Assembly: GCF_014145675.1 (NCBI RefSeq) | Contig: NZ_JACGZW010000005.1 | Span: forward strand, 558,001-622,000 | Length of the DNA: 64,000 nucleotides | Source of the DNA: Amycolatopsis dendrobii | GTDB taxonomy: Bacteria > Actinomycetota > Actinomycetes > Mycobacteriales > Pseudonocardiaceae | Direction of reading: 5' to 3' | Part shown: piece by piece, positions 58,073 to 64,000 of the stretch | Layout: each line of letters starts with the position of its first letter | Numbering within the stretch: the stretch's first letter is position 1 | Program-made: the position numbers and the translations under genes | Notes under the pieces: generated by a model | Databases searched by the model: none | What the model was told of the DNA's origin: nothing | Seen by the model: only the letters and a program-made list of their open reading frames with translations

Positions 58073-59032
58073 GTGACAGTCGTCGTGCGGATGCTGGCCG
58101 GCCGCATCCTCGCCCTGATCCCGCTGCTGCTCGGCGTGATCCTGTTCGTGTTCATCGTCATGCGGTTCTCGCCGGTCGACCCGGCGATGGCCGCGTTCAA
58201 CGGAGCCAACGCCACCGCCGACCAGCTCCAGCAGTTCCGTGAGCAGAACGGCCTGCTCGACCCGTTGCCGCTGCAATACGTGCACTTCGTGTGGCATCTG
58301 CTGCAAGGCGACTTCGGCACGAGCGTGATCACTAAGGAGCCGGTGGGCCAGACCATCGCCACGGCGCTCCCGCTCACCGTGCAACTGACCCTGCTCGGCC
58401 TGGCGCTCGCGCTCGTCGTCTCGGTCGTGCTCGGCGTGACCTCGGCGCTGTTCCGCGGCCGCTGGCCGGACCACCTGATCCGGTTCGTGACGCTCGCCGG
58501 CGTCGCCGCGCCGGCGTTCTGGATCGCGCTGCTGCTGGTGCAGTGGCTCGCGGTCGGCAAGGGCCTGTTCCCCACCAGCGGCTACGTCAGCCCGGCGGAT
58601 TCCTTCTCCGGCTGGCTGAACTCGCTGACGCTGCCCGCGATCGCGCTGTCCGCGCCGGTCGCCGCGCAGCTGACCCGGGTGATCCGCACGTCGATGGTCG
58701 AGGAACTCGACAAGGACTACGTGCGCACCGCGCGCGGCGGCGGGCTGCCGCCGGTCGTGGTGGTCGGGCGGAACGTGCTGCGCAACGCGCTGGTCAATCC
58801 GCTGACCGTGCTCGGCCTGCGGGTCGGTTACCTGCTCGGCGGCGCGGTGGTGATCGAGACGATGTTCGCGCTGCCCGGAATGGGCCAGAACATGATCCAG
58901 GCCGTGCAGGACGGCGACACCGCCAAGGTGCAGGGCTTCGTGATCACCATCGCCGCCGGGTTCGTGCTGGTGAACCTGATCGTCGACGTGCTCTACCTCG
59001 TCGCCAACCCCCGTCTGCGGAGCCGCTCGTGA
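58073..59032 (+). CDS. ABC transporter permease, DppB-type
   Basis: A 319-residue, six-span permease. LPLTVQLTLLGLALALVVSV and the EAA loop (VEELDKDYVRTARGGGLPP near 220-238) are the DppB/OppB landmarks. GTG 58073 follows GGGAGG. Its last 16 codons are repeated in the next 68 bases, where they form a separate mini-frame before the next permease. Confidence 0.93.
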   Translation: MTVVVRMLAGRILALIPLLLGVILFVFIVMRFSPVDPAMAAFNGANATADQLQQFREQNGLLDPLPLQYVHFVWHLLQGDFGTSVITKEPVGQTIATALPLTVQLTLLGLALALVVSVVLGVTSALFRGRWPDHLIRFVTLAGVAAPAFWIALLLVQWLAVGKGLFPTSGYVSPADSFSGWLNSLTLPAIALSAPVAAQLTRVIRTSMVEELDKDYVRTARGGGLPPVVVVGRNVLRNALVNPLTVLGLRVGYLLGGAVVIETMFALPGMGQNMIQAVQDGDTAKVQGFVITIAAGFVLVNLIVDVLYLVANPRLRSRS

Positions 59033-59120
59033 TGCACCCGAACCTTCTCGCCGACGTGCTCTGCCTCGTCGCCGACCCCCGTCTGCGGAGCCGCTCGTGA
59101 TGCGCCCGGTCCTCCGCCCG
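58985..59120. repeat. 68-bp tandem duplication at permease junction
   Basis: Copy 1 (58985-59052) holds the end of the first permease and an ATG; copy 2 (59053-59120) repeats it with three A-to-G differences in the first 56 bases and a divergent last 12. The duplication makes an extra 22-codon frame (59032-59100) between the two permease genes, with TGATG overlaps on both sides. Confidence 0.85.
59032..59100 (+). CDS. 22-residue mini-frame made by junction duplication
   Basis: ATG 59032 overlaps the first permease stop as TGATG, and its TGA (59098-59100) overlaps the second permease start the same way. The product would repeat the permease tail, DVLCLVADPRLRSRS, behind MHPNLLA. It has no family. 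Its value is probably as a translational relay keeping the downstream permease-ATPase coupled; whether a stable peptide is made is unknown. Confidence 0.4.
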   Translation: MHPNLLADVLCLVADPRLRSRS

Positions 59121-61061
59121 AACCTGACCGCCCGGCTGTCGCGGCCCGGCGTCCGGTTCCGGCGGCTTCCCCTGTCCTCGTGGATCGCGCTGGGCGTGCT
59201 GATCGTGCTCGGGCTCGTCGCGATCCTCGGCACCGTCGTGGCCACCCACAACCCGGACCTGCTCAGCACCGACGCCGGCGGGCCCAGCGCGGCGCACTGG
59301 TTCGGCACCGACCAGTCCGGCCGCGACATCTTCTCCCGGCTGGTCGCGGGCACCCGCTGGTCGCTCGCGATCGGCCTCGGCGCGACGCTGCTCGCGCTGG
59401 TCGCGGGCATCATCGTCGGATCGTTCGCGGCGACGTCCGGCCGCCGGGTCGACGGGCTGGTCATGCGGGTCCTCGACGTCCTGATGGCCTTCCCCGGCAT
59501 CGCGCTCGCCGCGGTGCTGGTGGCGGTGTTCGGCCGCGGCATCCTCGTGCTGATCCTCGCCATCGGCTTCCTCAACATGGCTCCGGTGGCGCGGGTGGTG
59601 CGGGCGAACGTGCTCGCGCAGTACGGCGAGGACTACGTCGCGGCCGAGCGGGTGATCGGCGCGAAACGGCTGTTCATCCTCGCCCGGCACGTCGCGGTCA
59701 ACTGCGCCGCGCCGATCCTCGTGTACTGCACGGTGACGGTGGCGGACGCGATCGTGTTCGAGGCGTCGCTTTCGTTCATCGGCGCGGGCATCCAGCCGCC
59801 CGATCCGTCGTGGGGTTCGGTGCTGTCGGACGGCAAGGACCTCGTGCTGACCGGCGGCTGGTGGGCGACGCTGTTCCCCGGTCTGCTGATCCTGGCCACG
59901 GTGCTGGCGTTGAACATTCTCTCCGAGGGAATCTCCGACGCTTGGGCCGCGCCGTCGGCTCGCACCGCGAAGGCGGCCGAGGCGGCACAGCAGATCGAGC
60001 TGGCCCCGGAGACCACCGCTCCGGTGCTGCCGCTGCGCGGTCTGCGTGAAGCCGGGCAACGGCTGGCGGCGAAGGCGAGGGATCTGTCCGGCCGGGAAAC
60101 CGTGCTGGCAGTGGAGAATCTCGCGATCTCGTTCCCGGACCGGCACAACGGCGTGAACGTGGTCGACGGCGTGTCCTTTTCGGTCCGCTCCGGCGAGGTG
60201 CTGGGGCTGATCGGCGAATCGGGCTGCGGGAAATCGCTGACCGCGCTGTCGATCATGGGCCTGCAGCCGGATGCCGCGCGGCTCAGCGGCGCGATCCGGT
60301 TCGCGGGCGACGACCTGCTCACCATGAAGCCGAGCGTCCGCCGCCGGCACCTCGGGCACGACCTGGCGATGGTGTACCAGGACGCGCTCAGCTCGCTGAA
60401 CCCGGCGATGACGATCCGCGCGCAGCTCAAGCAGTTCACCCGGCGCGGCGGCACGCGCACGCCGGAAGAGCTGCTGGAACTGGTCAACCTCGATCCGGGC
60501 CGGACGCTGCGGGCGTATCCGCACGAGCTTTCCGGCGGGCAGCGGCAGCGGGTCCTGATCGCGATGGCGCTGTCCCGCGGCCCGAAGCTGATCGTGGCCG
60601 ACGAGCCGACGACGGCGCTCGACGTGACCGTGCAGGCGCAGATCATGGCGCTTCTGCTGCGGCTGCAAGAGGAACTGGGCTTCGCGCTGGTGCTGGTATC
60701 TCACGACCTCGCGCTGGTGTCCGACATCGCCGACCGGGTTGTCGTGATGTACGGCGGGCAGGTCGCCGAGACCGGCGCGACCGCGGCCGTCGTCGGCGCG
60801 CCGCAGCACCACTACACGCGCGGCCTGCTCAGCGCGGTGCTGTCGCTGGAGGAGAACGAAGCGACGCTCACCCAGATCAAGGGCGTCGTGCCCGCGCCGG
60901 CCGACTTCCCGCCCGGCTGCCGGTTCGCGAGCCGCTGCCCCTCCGCGCGCGGGCACTGCTTCGAAGTCGCGCCGGAGCCGGAGGGCAACGGGCATCTCGT
61001 GGCCTGCCACTACCCCGCTGAGAACCCAGTCGCGGCGATGGCGGAAGGAGCTCAGGCATGA
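59100..61061 (+). CDS. fused ABC permease and ATPase (DppC-DppD)
   Basis: A 653-residue fusion. Residues about 25-285 form a DppC-type permease (HWFGTDQSGRDIFSRLVAGTR; EAA loop YVAAERVIGAKR). After a linker (about 285-340) comes a DppD-type ATPase with Walker A GESGCGKS (Lys378), signature LSGGQRQRV, Walker B VADEP (Asp501, Glu502), and the C-terminal oligopeptide extension with cysteines in CRFASRCPSARGHC for an iron-sulfur-like site. The two are usually separate genes. ATG 59100 is used. Confidence 0.92.
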   Translation: MRPVLRPNLTARLSRPGVRFRRLPLSSWIALGVLIVLGLVAILGTVVATHNPDLLSTDAGGPSAAHWFGTDQSGRDIFSRLVAGTRWSLAIGLGATLLALVAGIIVGSFAATSGRRVDGLVMRVLDVLMAFPGIALAAVLVAVFGRGILVLILAIGFLNMAPVARVVRANVLAQYGEDYVAAERVIGAKRLFILARHVAVNCAAPILVYCTVTVADAIVFEASLSFIGAGIQPPDPSWGSVLSDGKDLVLTGGWWATLFPGLLILATVLALNILSEGISDAWAAPSARTAKAAEAAQQIELAPETTAPVLPLRGLREAGQRLAAKARDLSGRETVLAVENLAISFPDRHNGVNVVDGVSFSVRSGEVLGLIGESGCGKSLTALSIMGLQPDAARLSGAIRFAGDDLLTMKPSVRRRHLGHDLAMVYQDALSSLNPAMTIRAQLKQFTRRGGTRTPEELLELVNLDPGRTLRAYPHELSGGQRQRVLIAMALSRGPKLIVADEPTTALDVTVQAQIMALLLRLQEELGFALVLVSHDLALVSDIADRVVVMYGGQVAETGATAAVVGAPQHHYTRGLLSAVLSLEENEATLTQIKGVVPAPADFPPGCRFASRCPSARGHCFEVAPEPEGNGHLVACHYPAENPVAAMAEGAQA

Positions 61062-62017
61062 GCCTCGTCGAGGTCGACAGCGTGCACGTGGTGCACAAGA
61101 TCCGCGGTTCGAGCCTGTTCGGGCACGACAAGGTGTACGCGCTCACTGACGCCACATTGGCCATCGCGAAGGGCGAAACCGTGGGCGTGGTCGGGGAATC
61201 CGGCTGCGGAAAGTCCACTTTGGCCAAAGTGCTGGTCGGGCTTCAGAAGCCCACCTCCGGCACAGTGCGGTACGCGGGCCAGCCACTGACCGCGTTGCGC
61301 CCGGCCGAACTGGGCCGCACGGTCGGCATGATCTTCCAGGACCCGTCGACCGCGCTGAACCGGCGGCTGCCCGTTTCGAAGATCCTGCGCGATCCACTGG
61401 ACGTGCACCAGATCGGCACCGCCGAGGAACGCGCCGAACGGGTCCGGGAGCTGATGAACCTCGTCGGGCTGCCGTCCAGCGTAGCCGACGCGCTGCCCTC
61501 GCAACTGTCCGGCGGACAGCGGCAGCGCGTAGCGATCGCCCGCGCGCTCGCCCTGCGGCCGGCGTTGCTGGTGGCCGACGAGCCGACGTCCGCTTTGGAC
61601 GTTTCGGTGCGCGCGCAGATCCTGAACCTGTTGCTGGAACTGCGTGAACAGCTCGAACTGGCGATGGTGTTCGTGTCGCACGACATCCAGACCGTGCGCC
61701 GGATGAGCGACCGCATCGTGACGATGTACCTCGGCCGGATCGTCGAACAGGCCCCGGCCGTCGACCTGCCGCACCGCGCGCACCACCCCTACACGCGGGC
61801 GCTGTTCTCGGCGACGCCGAGCCTGCTGCACCCGGTGGAACCGATCGTCCTCAGCGGACCCGTGCCCTCGGCGACCGCGCCGCCGCCGGGCTGCCCGTTC
61901 CACACCCGTTGCCCGAAAGCCACCGACGAATGCTCCCTGGCCTTGCCACCGCAGTCCGGGCCGGACGAGCACACCTACCGCTGCATCCACCCAGAAATCG
62001 GAGTGACTGCCTCATGA
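61058..62017 (+). CDS. ABC transporter ATP-binding protein, DppF-type
   Basis: A 319-residue ATPase. Walker A is GESGCGKST near residues 47-55, with Q-loop FQDPSTALN, signature LSGGQRQRVA, Walker B LLVADEPTSALD and H-loop VFVSHDIQ. The oligopeptide-type C-terminal extension (PPPGCPFHTRCPKATDEC) carries the three-cysteine motif. It pairs with the fused ATPase domain to form the asymmetric DppDF dimer. Overlaps of four bases on both sides couple it into the operon. Confidence 0.95.
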   Translation: MSLVEVDSVHVVHKIRGSSLFGHDKVYALTDATLAIAKGETVGVVGESGCGKSTLAKVLVGLQKPTSGTVRYAGQPLTALRPAELGRTVGMIFQDPSTALNRRLPVSKILRDPLDVHQIGTAEERAERVRELMNLVGLPSSVADALPSQLSGGQRQRVAIARALALRPALLVADEPTSALDVSVRAQILNLLLELREQLELAMVFVSHDIQTVRRMSDRIVTMYLGRIVEQAPAVDLPHRAHHPYTRALFSATPSLLHPVEPIVLSGPVPSATAPPPGCPFHTRCPKATDECSLALPPQSGPDEHTYRCIHPEIGVTAS

Positions 62018-62943
62018 CTGCGCCCAAGTTCGCCGGCATCATCCCGCCGCTGTGCACGCCGTTCCACGACGACTTCACCGTGGACACCGCGTCGCTGCGG
62101 CGGCACATCGAATTCCAGCTCGACGCCGGCGTGCACGGGATCTTCGTGCTCGGCTCGTCCAGCGAGGTCGCCTTCCTTCCCGACGACCAGCGCCGGATCA
62201 CCGTCGAAACCGCGGTCGACCAGGTCGCCGGGCGGGTCCCGGTGCTCGCCGGCTGTATCGACATGACGACCCTGCGCGTCGCGGAGCACGTGAAGACCGC
62301 CGAAGCGGCCGGCGCGGACGCCATCGTGGTGACCGCGCCGTACTACACGCGCACGCACGTCGCGGAGATCGACCGGCACTTCCGGCTCCTGTACGAGCGG
62401 ACGTCGCTGCCGATCTTCGCCTACGACATCCCGATGGCCGTGCACACCAAGCTCGACCGCGACCTGGTGCTGAACCTGGCCGCGGACGGCGTTCTGGCCG
62501 GGCTCAAGGATTCCAGCGGCGACGAGGCCGGGTTCCGGATGGTGCTGCAGCAGCGGCGCGAACGCGGGCTGGAGCACTTCGCCGTGTTCACCGGTTCCGA
62601 ACTGCTCGTGGACGCCGCGCTCGCGCAGGGCGCGGACGGCGCGGTGCCCGGGCTCGGAAACGTCGACCCGGTCGGCTATGTGCTGATCTACGACCACTTC
62701 CGCGGCGGCAACCCACAGGCCGCGCGGCGCGAGCAGGAACGGCTGCTGACACTGTTCAGCATCACCGACGTGGCGCCGCCGAACCGGATGGGCCGCGGCT
62801 CGGCCGCGCTCGGCGCGTTCAAGGCGTCGATGAAGATGCGCGGATTTATCGACAACGCGGTGATGGCGCCGCCGCAACTCCCCCTCAACGACGACGAACT
62901 GCTGCAGATCAAGGGAAAGCTAGCGGAAGCGGGTCTCCTCTGA
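62014..62943 (+). CDS. DapA/NanA-family aldolase
   Basis: A 309-residue TIM-barrel class I aldolase. The Schiff-base lysine is Lys165 (GLKDSSGD) and the proton-relay tyrosine Tyr137 (AYDIP). SSSEVAFLPDDQRRI replaces the usual GTTGE pocket, arguing against true dihydrodipicolinate synthase. Sialic acid lyase or 2-keto-3-deoxy sugar acid aldolase are alternatives suggested by the neighbouring galactosidase and transporter. It overlaps both neighbours. Confidence 0.9.
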   Translation: MTAPKFAGIIPPLCTPFHDDFTVDTASLRRHIEFQLDAGVHGIFVLGSSSEVAFLPDDQRRITVETAVDQVAGRVPVLAGCIDMTTLRVAEHVKTAEAAGADAIVVTAPYYTRTHVAEIDRHFRLLYERTSLPIFAYDIPMAVHTKLDRDLVLNLAADGVLAGLKDSSGDEAGFRMVLQQRRERGLEHFAVFTGSELLVDAALAQGADGAVPGLGNVDPVGYVLIYDHFRGGNPQAARREQERLLTLFSITDVAPPNRMGRGSAALGAFKASMKMRGFIDNAVMAPPQLPLNDDELLQIKGKLAEAGLL

Positions 62944-64000
62944 TGGATCGGCTGTACTACGGCGGGGACTACAACCCCGAGCATTGGTCGCCCGACGTGT
63001 GGGCGGAAGATCTGAAATTGATGGCCGAGGCCTCGGTTTCGATGGTGACGGTCGGCATTTTCTCCTGGGCGCAGGTGGAACCCCGGCCGGGCGAATTCGA
63101 TTTCGGCTGGTTCGACACGGTGCTGGACAACCTCGCCGCCGGCGGCGTCCGGGCTTGCCTGGCCACCATGACGGCCTCGCCGCCGCCGTGGCTTTCGCAC
63201 CGGCATCCGGAAATCCTTCCGGTGCGCGCGGACGGCACCCGGCTGTCCGCCGGGGCGCGGCAGCAGTTCTGCCCGTCCAGCCCGGTGTTCCGCGAGCACG
63301 CCGCCCGGCTGGTCGAACAGGTCGCCACCCGGTACGCCGGGCATCCGGCGCTGGAAATGTGGCATATCGGCAATGAATTCGGCTGCCATATCCGCGCCTG
63401 CTATTGCGATACGTCCGCCGAAGACTTCCGGTGCTGGCTCGCCGAACGCTACGGCACCATCGAGGCGTTGAACGAAGCCTGGAGCACGACTTTCTGGTCG
63501 CAGCGGTACTCCGAGTTCGACGAGATCCAGCCGCCGCGCGTCGCGCCGACGTTCCCGAACCCGGCGCACCGGCTGGACTACCACCGGTTCTCCTCCGACG
63601 CTTCGCTCGGCTGCTACCTCAACGAGCGCGAGGTGCTGGCCCGGGTCACGCCGGACGTCCCGGTGACCACGAACTTCGTCGGCCTCGTCCAGAAATCGCT
63701 CGACTGGAACAAATGGGTGCCGCACGAGGACATCGTGAGCCTCGACTCCTACCCCGACCCGTACGATCCGCGCGGGCACCTGGAAGCGGCCTTCGCCTAC
63801 GATCTGGTCCGGTCTGTCAAGGACGGTCAGCCGTGGCTGCTGCTGGAGCAGGCACCGAGCGCGGTGAACTGGCGCACCCGCAACAGCCCCAAGCCGCCGG
63901 GAACGATGCGGCTGGGCAGCTGGCAGGCGGTCGCCCGCGGCGCGGACGCGGTGTTGTTCTTCCAGTGGCGGCAAACCCCGGGCGGGGCCGAGAAGTTCCA
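62943..64000 (+). CDS. GH42 beta-galactosidase (partial, runs off window)
   Basis: The first 352 residues of a family 42 glycoside hydrolase. YYGGDYNPEHWSPDVWAEDL is the family N-terminus, the acid/base is Glu145 (HIGNEFGCH), and the cysteines in CHIRACYC lie in the usual metal-binding cluster. The nucleophile, expected in the barrel region after SLDSYPDPYDP, may be the glutamate of LLLEQAPSAVNW (near residue 301). No signal peptide is present, so it hydrolyses imported galactosides inside the cell. ATG 62943 overlaps the aldolase stop as TGATG. Confidence 0.93.
   Translation, partial: MDRLYYGGDYNPEHWSPDVWAEDLKLMAEASVSMVTVGIFSWAQVEPRPGEFDFGWFDTVLDNLAAGGVRACLATMTASPPPWLSHRHPEILPVRADGTRLSAGARQQFCPSSPVFREHAARLVEQVATRYAGHPALEMWHIGNEFGCHIRACYCDTSAEDFRCWLAERYGTIEALNEAWSTTFWSQRYSEFDEIQPPRVAPTFPNPAHRLDYHRFSSDASLGCYLNEREVLARVTPDVPVTTNFVGLVQKSLDWNKWVPHEDIVSLDSYPDPYDPRGHLEAAFAYDLVRSVKDGQPWLLLEQAPSAVNWRTRNSPKPPGTMRLGSWQAVARGADAVLFFQWRQTPGGAEKF

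Noticed and set aside
56438..59578. 1046-codon open frame antisense to the ABC operon
   Set aside because: It crosses two well-supported forward genes and their boundary and has no recognisable domain; a GC-driven shadow.
62014..62943. Dihydrodipicolinate synthase of lysine synthesis
   Set aside because: The GTTGE pocket is replaced by SSSEV, and the gene sits in a catabolic transporter-glycosidase operon.
1..64000. CRISPR array, tRNA, rRNA, insertion sequence or prophage
   Set aside because: No regularly spaced repeats, no cloverleaf sequence ending in CCA that I could recognise, no transposase or integrase motifs and no phage structural genes were seen.

Overview
The window is high-GC actinomycete chromosome. 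Gene content suggests a Pseudonocardiaceae-type organism such as Amycolatopsis: an Rv0081-Rv0087-like membrane complex shared with mycobacteria, ESX-type cargo genes, many GntR/TetR/LysR regulator-target pairs, several large secreted proteases and a cyclodipeptide synthase. The genus is inferred from content, not from a marker gene. Genes are dense, with many 1-4 base overlaps. I saw no rRNA, tRNA, CRISPR array, transposase or integrase.

Layout: 0.2-7.3 kb holds a methyltransferase, a YtrA-type GntR regulator divergent from a small ABC exporter operon, and an ornithine-cyclodeaminase-like enzyme divergent from a FadR-type regulator plus MFS transporter. 7.5-22.1 kb is rich in secreted proteolysis. 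It has a 1135-residue protease with a sedolisin-like catalytic pattern, a proteinase-K-like subtilase, and a 1099-residue sedolisin with a trypsin-like domain inside one of its Ig-like repeats. Embedded there is a cyclodipeptide synthase (CDPS) gene coupled to an NCS1 permease-rhodanese fusion and a secreted thioredoxin, with two overlapping LysR genes upstream. 22.2-26.8 kb has an HTH protein, a TetR regulator with a long C-terminal extension divergent from a P450 (clear operator between them), and two small membrane proteins.

26.8-35.2 kb is one reverse-strand operon: an ArsR regulator with a perfect 15-bp palindromic operator, then NuoB-, NuoL-, NuoH-, HyfE-, HyfF- and NuoCD-like subunits. 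The NuoCD-like subunit has lost all four Ni-Fe cysteine ligands. A 59-residue protein and a degenerate malic-enzyme-like protein end the operon. 35.3-39.7 kb carries an NmrA/HxlR pair and two fatty-acid oxidation enzymes with a TetR regulator. 39.9-41.8 kb is a three-gene ESX-cargo-like cassette beside a copy of its own tail. 42-47.6 kb has a DUF1295/EXPERA pair, an MFS transporter, and a VOC/RibD/YCII/ECF42-type sigma group. 47.6-50.9 kb has a VanY-like carboxypeptidase divergent from a response regulator, sensor kinase and lipoprotein.

50.9-56.3 kb contains an MFS/TetR pair, two sugar-type enzymes, a GNAT enzyme and a FadR-type regulator. From 56.4 kb to the end runs an uptake and catabolism operon: solute-binding lipoprotein, permease, fused permease-ATPase, ATPase, DapA-family aldolase and a GH42 beta-galactosidase cut by the window end. 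A near-repeated operator lies in front of the regulator and in front of this operon.

Long palindromes with a shared GGAATC-N-GATTCC core recur between genes (10.9, 12.9 and 36.8 kb, with a decayed relative at 52.8 kb) and look like a dispersed repeat family.
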